From contig WGNN01000141.1 in NCBI GenBank assembly GCA_016124515.1, positions 1 through 50,111 of the forward strand: a stretch of 50,111 bases of DNA. The letters are read 5' to 3'. This stretch comes from a bacterium (lineage in GTDB: Bacteria > Bacteroidota > Bacteroidia > CAILMK01 > JACPUW01). Positions 9,190 through 16,004 of this stretch are shown here, piece by piece. The notes under the pieces are model-generated. The model was given only the letters and a program-made list of their open reading frames with translations. It made no database searches and was not told the origin of the DNA. The translations under genes and the position numbers were made by a program. Positions within the stretch are counted from its first letter, which is position 1, and every line of letters begins with the position of its first letter.

Positions 9190-9960
9190 ATGAAGTTGAA
9201 AACCATGTTTGCGCCCATGCTCGTGCTTATTGCGCTGGCCAACACTGCTTGCGATCAATTGGGTTTGGACCCTAAAACCAGCTTATCGAGCTGTTTGACC
9301 GATAAAGACAAGGAAAACTACGCCAACCTGATAGCCAATGAAAAGGATGGCGGTGCTAAAATTGGTGGCTACGCTTACACTCCTTCAAATGTGCCTGAAG
9401 AAAACATACAGGCTTTGGCTGACGATCTAAACGCGCTAAATACCAAGCACGATACCTACAGACAAGGTTTTGAATGCCAATATTGGGGGCAAGACAATGG
9501 ATTTTTCAACAACCTTTCGAGCAGTGGTGTAGATGTGGACCCCGATTTTTTGGATCCTGCCAAGTACAAGGCAAAATTTAAAATAAGCTCGGCTGATGTA
9601 CTCAGCACCTTGGGGCAACAATCGTGGCAGGGCAAAAATGTTTACGTATTTCCCGGTATTTCAAGAATTCCTTGGGAAAACGCTTCAGAAAACAGCAAGG
9701 AAGAAGCAATTAAGCGCATTAATACAACCTATAATGAAATAAGAAAAGAGTTGGGCTACGACAATGCGGTTGATTTATTTGACCCGGTTAACGACTACAT
9801 TTATCCGCACGCCACCTACCACCAAGTGTATATCAGCAATTTTGTAAAAGCCGTGGTAAATCCTGACAATAGCGATTTGCAAAATTTGGTGGATGCCATG
9901 AATCCGGTGGAGGAGAATGTGGTGAATCTTTTCATTAACCGCGCTCCCGACACCATATAG
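9190..9960 (+). CDS. Lipoprotein of unknown function
   Basis: A 256-residue protein with a lipoprotein signal (MKLKTMFAPMLVLIALANTAC, lipidated cysteine at about residue 21). An upstream in-frame TTG (9145) was rejected because the ATG at 9190 starts a proper signal sequence. The mature part is acidic and aromatic, with no motif I recognise; it contains two segments naming glycine/tyrosine-rich loops (GGAKIGGYAY) and a helical middle part (KEEAIKRINTTYNEIRKEL). It stands alone on the plus strand. Its stop codon TAG is followed without a gap by the first of three tandem long hairpins, and the last bases of the gene (CCATATAG) match the junction sequence between those repeats. Confidence 0.72.
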   Translation: MKLKTMFAPMLVLIALANTACDQLGLDPKTSLSSCLTDKDKENYANLIANEKDGGAKIGGYAYTPSNVPEENIQALADDLNALNTKHDTYRQGFECQYWGQDNGFFNNLSSSGVDVDPDFLDPAKYKAKFKISSADVLSTLGQQSWQGKNVYVFPGISRIPWENASENSKEEAIKRINTTYNEIRKELGYDNAVDLFDPVNDYIYPHATYHQVYISNFVKAVVNPDNSDLQNLVDAMNPVEENVVNLFINRAPDTI

Positions 9961-10431
9961 TGTCTGCAAGAAAAGGTCAATAATTTCGTTACGCTCGTGT
10001 TGAATTTGGTCATTTACCAAAGTAAACTCCCTGCATTCAACACCACGCAAGCCTCATTCTTGACCCTTTCTTATCAGACACTTGCTTGGCCTTAGTGAAC
10101 CATATAATGTCTTCAAGAAAAGGCCTAATAATTTCGTTACGCTCGTGTTGAATTTGGTCATTTACCAAAGTAAACTCCCTGCATTCATCACCACGCAAGC
10201 CTCATTCTTGACCCTTTCTTATCAGGCACTGGCTTGGTCTTAATGCACCATATAATGTCCGTAAGAAAGGACCCAATAATTTCGTTACGCTCGTGTTGAA
10301 TTTGGTCATTTACCAAAGTAAACTCCCTGCATTCATCACCACGCAAGCCTCATTCTTAACCCTTTCTTATCCGACACTTCCTTGGTCTTAGTGAACCATA
10401 TAATGTCTGCAAGAAAAGTCCCATTAATTTT
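9961..10431. repeat. Three tandem 147-148-bp units, each a long imperfect hairpin, plus a partial fourth
   Basis: Units start at 9961, 10108 and 10256; a partial unit of about 28 bp starts at 10404. Within each unit the first ~120 nt folds back on itself: in copy 1, 9961-9982 pairs with 10059-10080 (TGTCTG with CAGACA, AAGGTCAA with TTGACCCTTT), then GTGTTGAAT pairs with ATTCAACAC, then TTTAC with GTAAA at the tip. A 27-nt spacer (CTTGCTTGG ... CCATATAA) separates the hairpins. Copies are highly similar, so the amplification is recent. No T tract follows the arms. The rest of 10432-10515 shows nothing. Confidence 0.9.
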
Positions 10432-10515
10432 GATTTTCCCTGCTCTTTCTCAATATTAAACCCCGAATCCCCTTATTATCTAACTGCTTGGCTATGAATA
10501 GATTGACTTACACAA

Positions 10516-11295
10516 CTACTTGCCAGTAAGCCGAGACCAAAGTTGCTTTAGTATATTATCGTTAAGTCTAGCACTGTCCGACCGTTTGCTTATAAATGTT
10601 GTTGTGGCCGCTTTTTTTATTTCTTTTCCGTCAAAGTCGATTTCGTATTCGTTAGAGTTAAAATCTAAAAACTTTATCGAGTTCTCAGTTATTTCAACTT
10701 CTGGTCGTCCTTCCATATTTACCCAGATGTCAGTTGCTGAAAAAGTCCATTTTACTCGTCCTGATTTGTCAATTCTGTGAATTCCGACTTCACCGCGCAG
10801 AAGGTAATCGTTTTCTAAATCATAAAACTCGAAAACTTCTGCCATATCTGGTTCAATTTTCCAATTCAGTTTAAGCTCATTCAAATCAATTGATACAAAG
10901 TTCAGTCCTAAACTCATTATCAAATTGTCGCTGTCGATTTTTACTGACTGACCATTCTCGTCAGCATTACTTTTTTGAAGATAAGTACTGCCTTGTATTC
11001 CCGTCACGATACAAGTTCGGTTTGTTTTTTCGTCTCTTAGGTCAATTTTTAATTTCGAGTCCCATTCTCCTTTTTCGGATAATTCAATCTCGAAATATCC
11101 TTCTTTCGTTTCAATTGTTTTCGTCTTGGAATGGCAATTTTCATAAATCAAGTCAACTTTCCACTTGTCGGTAGAAAGAGTCAATTCTTGTATCTCGTTG
11201 AAATTCGTCATTTTTTCATATTTGCCATAACCTGTAGTCTTCGCATCTACTGCGAATGAAAAGCATTCGTTTTTTGCCAGCGTTTGCTTCGGCAT
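10516..11295 (-). CDS. Uncharacterised cytoplasmic protein, possibly acquired
   Basis: A 259-residue soluble protein with no signal peptide, rich in charged residues and beta-strand patterns. I do not recognise a domain; the stretch VGIHRIDKSGRVKWTFSATDIWV resembles, from memory only, a loosely conserved uncharacterised family. The ATG at 11295 is one base after the stop of the MATE transporter, so it would be read through from that gene. A second ATG at 11211 (29 residues in) gives a start just before the conserved-looking part and may be the true one. The gene is visibly more AT-rich than its neighbours and abuts the hairpin repeats, which fits a mobile origin. Confidence 0.65.
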   Translation of the reverse strand: MPKQTLAKNECFSFAVDAKTTGYGKYEKMTNFNEIQELTLSTDKWKVDLIYENCHSKTKTIETKEGYFEIELSEKGEWDSKLKIDLRDEKTNRTCIVTGIQGSTYLQKSNADENGQSVKIDSDNLIMSLGLNFVSIDLNELKLNWKIEPDMAEVFEFYDLENDYLLRGEVGIHRIDKSGRVKWTFSATDIWVNMEGRPEVEITENSIKFLDFNSNEYEIDFDGKEIKKAATTTFISKRSDSARLNDNILKQLWSRLTGK

Positions 11296-11296
11296 C

Positions 11297-12652
11297 TTAT
11301 TTACTTTCTGCCCTGTGCAGACGCCCTACCCATTTCATTACCAGCCAATAAGACAAAATACCTCCTATTGAATAGGCTATTGCCAAAGCGGTAAAAATGC
11401 CGGTGAGGCCGTACATAACCGAACCGAGTTTTGCCAGCGGAATTAGCAAACCAAACATGGTGACTACGATGAGCAAACTTGCTTGCAGGGGTTTGTTTGC
11501 CGTGTTGAGCACCGCATTCACAATTTGGCTGATTCCCTGAAAACCATAGGAAAGCGGCACGATGGACAAGTACAAGGCAATCTTATTGATAACGGACTCG
11601 TGGTCGTTGAAGAGCATGGCAACGTATTTACCGCTGAAAAACAACACCACAGCAAAGAAAAAACTCCATGCAAGTGAAAACAAGCTACCTTTTTTCACGG
11701 CTTCCAATACACGGTCAATGCGTTGTGCACCAATGTTTTGACCAGAAAAAGGTCCGTAGCTGGCTGCCAAGGCAAAAAGTACGCTCATACTTACAAACTC
11801 TATACGCGTAGCCACTCCAAATGCAGCTACCGAATCTTGATCTATAGTAGAGATAATGGCCGTAACCACACCCAGCGACAGCGGAACCAACATCCTGGAA
11901 ATTCCGGATGGAACACCAATTTTGAGGATGGCGAGCCAACAGCCCTTGAGCACCTGAAACGATGGAATATGTACCGTAAGGAGTTTCTCTCTGAATATTA
12001 ACACATAAAATGAGACAAAAAGAGTAATTGCCCTTGAAATGGAAGTGGCTAAAGCGGCTCCACTCAAGCCCATTTCAGGAAAAGGGCCAATGCCAAAAAT
12101 GAGCAATGGATCAAGTATGGCGTTTATCACCACGGCAAAAATCATGATGAGTGCCGGAGTGAGCGTATCGCCGGTGGCCCTTATGGCGCTGTTGCCAATA
12201 AAAGGAATAACCACAAAAACGATGGTCACGTACCAAATGTCCATGTAGTCGTGTATGAGCTCAAGCACTTGATCTTCAGCGCCCATAGCTTTAAAAAGCG
12301 GATCGATAGTGGCAAAACCAATTAAGGAGGCAGTAATTGCCACCATAAGACCCAGCACCACGGAATCGGTGGTTTCGCGGCGTGCTTTTTCAATATTGTT
12401 GCCGCCCATTGAGCGTGCAATAAGCGCTGTAGCTCCAATTCCAATTCCCTGCACCAGGTTAAAAATCACTGATATTACCGGAAAGGTGTAGCTGAGCGCT
12501 GCCAGATTTTCCTTTTCAAGTTGTCCTACATATATGGTATCAACGAGGTTGAAAGCCACCATGCTGAGTATGCCCAGCAACATGGGTACGGTTAGGTTGA
12601 ATAACGTTTTACCTACCGGCCCTTCGGTAAGGTTCTGTTTCTTTTTTGCCAA
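11297..12652 (-). CDS. MATE-family multidrug / organic cation exporter
   Basis: A 451-residue inner-membrane protein with about 12 hydrophobic segments in two similar halves, the MATE fold. The N-terminus NLTEGPVGKTLFNLTVPMLLG is the standard opening of the DinF/NorM-like branch, and GIGIGATALIARSMGG and GNSAIRATGDTLTPALIM match its conserved loops. It exchanges Na+ or H+ for drugs or metabolites. The start is TTG at 12652: no ATG precedes the first membrane helix, and the frame starts one base after the stop of the cyclophilin gene, giving tight coupling. The substrate cannot be read from sequence. Confidence 0.92.
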   Translation of the reverse strand: MAKKKQNLTEGPVGKTLFNLTVPMLLGILSMVAFNLVDTIYVGQLEKENLAALSYTFPVISVIFNLVQGIGIGATALIARSMGGNNIEKARRETTDSVVLGLMVAITASLIGFATIDPLFKAMGAEDQVLELIHDYMDIWYVTIVFVVIPFIGNSAIRATGDTLTPALIMIFAVVINAILDPLLIFGIGPFPEMGLSGAALATSISRAITLFVSFYVLIFREKLLTVHIPSFQVLKGCWLAILKIGVPSGISRMLVPLSLGVVTAIISTIDQDSVAAFGVATRIEFVSMSVLFALAASYGPFSGQNIGAQRIDRVLEAVKKGSLFSLAWSFFFAVVLFFSGKYVAMLFNDHESVINKIALYLSIVPLSYGFQGISQIVNAVLNTANKPLQASLLIVVTMFGLLIPLAKLGSVMYGLTGIFTALAIAYSIGGILSYWLVMKWVGRLHRAESK

Positions 12653-12653
12653 T

Positions 12654-13517
12654 CTATTCTACAGGTATTTCGAAGTTGTAATTTGTTTTCAATTCTTCCG
12701 CACTCATCCAAACCAAATCTGCTTCCATGGTAATGTTTGCATTAGGTCTGTCGTTGTCACCTTTTGGTTGGTCTGCAATGGTTGTTACCACATCAAAACC
12801 ATAGAAAAGAATGCCGAAAACGGTGTATTTTCCGTTCAGGCTTGGATAGCCATTCGCGTTGTCAACTATGTAAAATTGCGAACCATTGCAAGGTACATTG
12901 GTCCCCGCTTGTTGAGCACTTGCCACTGCGCCATGTACATGTTTCAGGTTTTTGTTTATTTCTTGCTCTATGGTATAACCCGGTCCGCCCGTGCCATCGT
13001 TGGCCGGGTTTGAGTCTTTTGAAAGGGGATCACCACCTTGAATTACAAAGTCTTTTATGACTCGGTGAAAAGTGGTACCGTTGTAAAAACCACTGTTGGT
13101 CAAATCAATAAAGTTCTTTTTGTGAATGGGCGTGGTTTGGTACAGGTAGAAACCAATATCGCCAAAAGCGGTGTGTAGTTTTATGGTTTCAAATTGATTG
13201 GCAATGGTGAGCGTTTCTGTTTTGGTGTCGGTGGCTTGATCGCCATCTTCGTTGCTCAAATAAACCGTCAGGCTGATTTGGTAAGTTCCTTCGTCGGGAA
13301 ATTCGTATTGAAAAGAAGCCTGATTTCTGAAAGTCTTTTTACCGATTTTGAATACCGCCGAATCGTATTTTGGCGTCGTTAAAGTAAATGCGTAAGTTTT
13401 ATGTGATGTCAATTCATAGGTGTAATCAGCCGTAACTGTAGGCGGCTCCGTCTTTTTGCAAGAATCTAAAAGTGCCACCCCAAGCACCATAGCAAATAAA
13501 ATAATGATTCGGTTCAT
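12654..13517 (-). CDS. Lipoprotein cyclophilin-type peptidyl-prolyl isomerase
   Basis: A 287-residue protein with a lipoprotein signal (VALLDSC, lipidated C20), a PKD-like beta domain (about residues 30-105) and a C-terminal cyclophilin domain. The cyclophilin motifs FHRVIKDFVIQGGDP, the QFYIVDN stretch and LNGKYTVFG are intact, including the catalytic arginine of FHRV. It should assist folding of secreted proteins by proline cis/trans isomerisation at the periplasmic face. It is the first gene of a tight run with the MATE exporter and the uncharacterised gene that follows. The ATG at 13517 directly precedes the signal peptide. Confidence 0.9.
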   Translation of the reverse strand: MNRIIILFAMVLGVALLDSCKKTEPPTVTADYTYELTSHKTYAFTLTTPKYDSAVFKIGKKTFRNQASFQYEFPDEGTYQISLTVYLSNEDGDQATDTKTETLTIANQFETIKLHTAFGDIGFYLYQTTPIHKKNFIDLTNSGFYNGTTFHRVIKDFVIQGGDPLSKDSNPANDGTGGPGYTIEQEINKNLKHVHGAVASAQQAGTNVPCNGSQFYIVDNANGYPSLNGKYTVFGILFYGFDVVTTIADQPKGDNDRPNANITMEADLVWMSAEELKTNYNFEIPVE

Positions 13518-13625
13518 GTTTGAATTGCTTAAAATTGAGGAGGTAATATTACTTCAAGTTTTCAACAACAGCAATATAATTATCCTTTAGATATTGCTCA
13601 TGATATCACACACAGTTAATTAGCT

Positions 13626-13633
13626 TACCTTTG
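13626..13633 (+). promoter_or_regulatory. -7 promoter box of the DEAD-box helicase gene
   Basis: TACCTTTG matches the Bacteroidota -7 consensus TAnnTTTG exactly and lies 52 bases before the ATG. I see no convincing -33 TTG at the usual distance (the nearest is 29 bases upstream), so the call rests on the -7 box. Confidence 0.5.
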
Positions 13634-13684
13634 CAGTTTGAAACACATATTAAGTAGCTGTACAACAGCTTCAGCGCAATTTTA

Positions 13685-15373
13685 ATGATTACCTTTTCAG
13701 ACTTGGGTTACAAACCCGAAATACTCAAAGCACTTACTGATTTAGGATTTGAAACCCCCACTCCCATTCAGGAGAAAACAGCCAAAGTACTAATAGAAAC
13801 CGACAGCGATTTGGTAGGCCTGGCACAAACCGGCACCGGAAAAACCGCAGCCTTTGGACTACCCATTGTACACGATACCGAAGTTGATGAGTCTGTGATT
13901 CAATCGCTCATCCTGACACCCACCCGCGAGCTGTGCATGCAAGTGAGCCGCGATCTTGAAAACTACGCCAAATACATTCCAAAACTGCGCATATTGGCAG
14001 TTTATGGTGGAACCGACATCAAAACGCAGATAAAAAAACTGGAGCGAACCCCGCACATAGTGGTGGCAACTCCGGGCCGACTTATAGATTTGCTCAATCG
14101 CGGTAAAGTAAATTTGAGCGAACTGAACATTTTGGTGCTCGACGAAGCCGACGAAATGCTCAACATGGGTTTTAAAGATGATATTGAATCAATCTTGAAC
14201 CAAACTCCCGAAAACCGCAGAACCCTGATGTTTTCGGCAACCATGCCACGCGAGGTGAGTGCTATTGCGCAAAACTACTTGTACGAGCCCATGGAAATAA
14301 CCATTGGCAACAAGAATGAAAGTACCAATAATGTAACCCACCACTATTACGTAACTTCATCGAGCAACCGATACAATGCGCTCAGACGCATAGTTGATGC
14401 GCATCCTGAAATATATGGTATGGTTTTTTGCCGCACCCGCGCCGAAACGAAGGACGTGGCTGAAAAACTGGTGAACCACGGTTATAATGCCGATGCCCTG
14501 CATGGCGATTTGAGTCAGGCCCAGCGCGATTTGGTTATGGACAAGTTCCGACGAAAAACACTGCAACTTTTGGTAGCTACCGATGTGGCCGCTCGTGGCA
14601 TTGACGTGGACAACCTTACCCACGTAATCAACTACAACCTACCCGATGATGCGGAAAACTACACCCACCGAAGTGGAAGAACAGGTCGTGCGGGCAACGA
14701 AGGCGTTTCCATCGCCATCATCCACACACGCGAGTTCAACCGTTTGCACGAGATTGAGCGCATCATCAAAAAGAAATTTGAGCAAAAACTGATACCCGGT
14801 GGCTGGGAAATTTGTCAGAGTCAATTGGTGCATTATTTCGAGAAAATAGAATCACTACAACCCAACCACAATACCATTGGACAGTTTTTGCCCATGGCCA
14901 TGGAAAAGCTCGGACATTTTTCGGTGGAGCAGTTGATAGAAAAAATGGTTTCGTATGAGTTTCAGCACTTGCTGAGCGACTACCGCGATGCACCGGACTT
15001 GAACGTGGAACCACCCAAAAAAGAGCGTCGCAGGGAAAGAAATGACCAAGGTGGACGACAAAACCGCCGCGATAGAAATGACCGAAATGATAGAAACGAT
15101 AGAAATGACCGCAGAGGTGGCAGAAACGACCGCTTTGACACCAAAGGTTGGGAGCGCGTTTCGCTTTCTATTGGCAGCAACAACAAGGTAAACCCCTCGC
15201 AAATAATTGGTTTGGTAAACAAAGCCCTGGGCAACAGAAACAGCCAAATTGGTAAAATCCAAATCAATAAAAACGACTCTACCGTTGAAGTAAAACTAAT
15301 GGAATCAATTGCCCTGCTCGAAAAAGGTCAGGTGAAATTTGATGGCATGGATGTAAAAATCAATAAGCGCTAA
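13685..15373 (+). CDS. DEAD-box RNA helicase with C-terminal RNA-binding domain
   Basis: A 562-residue helicase of the DeaD/CsdA type. Visible motifs: AQTGTGKT (47-54), PTRELCMQ, DEAD at 153-156, SAT (184-186), ARGIDV and HRSGRTGRAG (328-337). Residues 445-485 form a basic low-complexity linker with NDRNDRNDRND repeats. The last ~75 residues (WERVSLSIGSNNKVNPSQI onward) form a DbpA-like RNA-recognition fold. It should unwind RNA in ribosome assembly or cold adaptation, and the C-terminal domain suggests rRNA binding. It is transcribed alone, with its own promoter box and a terminator 56 bases downstream. Confidence 0.95.
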   Translation: MITFSDLGYKPEILKALTDLGFETPTPIQEKTAKVLIETDSDLVGLAQTGTGKTAAFGLPIVHDTEVDESVIQSLILTPTRELCMQVSRDLENYAKYIPKLRILAVYGGTDIKTQIKKLERTPHIVVATPGRLIDLLNRGKVNLSELNILVLDEADEMLNMGFKDDIESILNQTPENRRTLMFSATMPREVSAIAQNYLYEPMEITIGNKNESTNNVTHHYYVTSSSNRYNALRRIVDAHPEIYGMVFCRTRAETKDVAEKLVNHGYNADALHGDLSQAQRDLVMDKFRRKTLQLLVATDVAARGIDVDNLTHVINYNLPDDAENYTHRSGRTGRAGNEGVSIAIIHTREFNRLHEIERIIKKKFEQKLIPGGWEICQSQLVHYFEKIESLQPNHNTIGQFLPMAMEKLGHFSVEQLIEKMVSYEFQHLLSDYRDAPDLNVEPPKKERRRERNDQGGRQNRRDRNDRNDRNDRNDRRGGRNDRFDTKGWERVSLSIGSNNKVNPSQIIGLVNKALGNRNSQIGKIQINKNDSTVEVKLMESIALLEKGQVKFDGMDVKINKR

Positions 15374-15428
15374 TAGATCTTATTAGTTTTTAACCAAGCT
15401 ATTGCCAACGCTTAAATCAAAACACACT

Positions 15429-15463
15429 AAGGCTCACCTAACTACAAATGGTGGGCCTTTTTT
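15429..15463 (+). terminator. Terminator of the DEAD-box helicase gene
   Basis: A 10-bp stem (AAGGCTCACC at 15429-15438 with GGTGGGCCTT at 15450-15459, one G-U pair), an 11-base loop and a T tract, 56 bases after the stop. Confidence 0.82.
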
Positions 15464-15549
15464 GTTGGCTAAAGCACAACAGGGCTATTCCGGTGCCTTA
15501 TGAATGGTTTCATACCCTTCTGATGCCTTTTTTTGATAAGTATAACTAA

Positions 15550-15900
15550 TCAGGTAATCTCAAACTTTGGTAATGACATAGCCGCTTCATCTCCGTGGTT
15601 AAACAGCACTCTATAAATGCGTTGCGCCACCAGAAAAGGCTCTGAAATTCTCACCGTAAGTCGCTCATTATCTTTCAATACAATTTCGGCAGAATACCTT
15701 TTTTGGTGGGTATTGAGCCGGAAAGCGTCCACATTTTTCCACGGAATAAACGAGCTGATACCTTCATTGTCGGCAAGGTATATACCGTCCGTTTCAAGGT
15801 TTTCGATGTGCGATTTTGCCTTATACATTACTTTCTCAATCAATTGCATCAGTATGGTATTTGCCAATAATTTTAAAAGGATAATTAATAAGCGTACCAT
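15550..15900 (-). CDS. Small membrane-anchored protein of unknown function
   Basis: A 116-residue protein with a hydrophobic N-terminus (MVRLLIILLKLLANTILM, about residues 1-18) and a beta-rich C-terminal part (GIYLADNEGISSFIPWKNV, then strands with RLTVRISEP) that recalls the small PH-like domains of bacterial membrane proteins, a similarity I cannot confirm. It is on its own between the helicase and the TonB-dependent receptor gene. The ATG at 15900 is the only sensible start. Confidence 0.62.
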   Translation of the reverse strand: MVRLLIILLKLLANTILMQLIEKVMYKAKSHIENLETDGIYLADNEGISSFIPWKNVDAFRLNTHQKRYSAEIVLKDNERLTVRISEPFLVAQRIYRVLFNHGDEAAMSLPKFEIT

Positions 15901-16004
15901 ACAAATTGTTCATTAATTCATTCTAATGATATGCACAAATTTGAATCAGCTAGCCCACCCAAAATGATGACATTGGTCATTGAGCCGAATTTTCCTTGTT
16001 CTTT

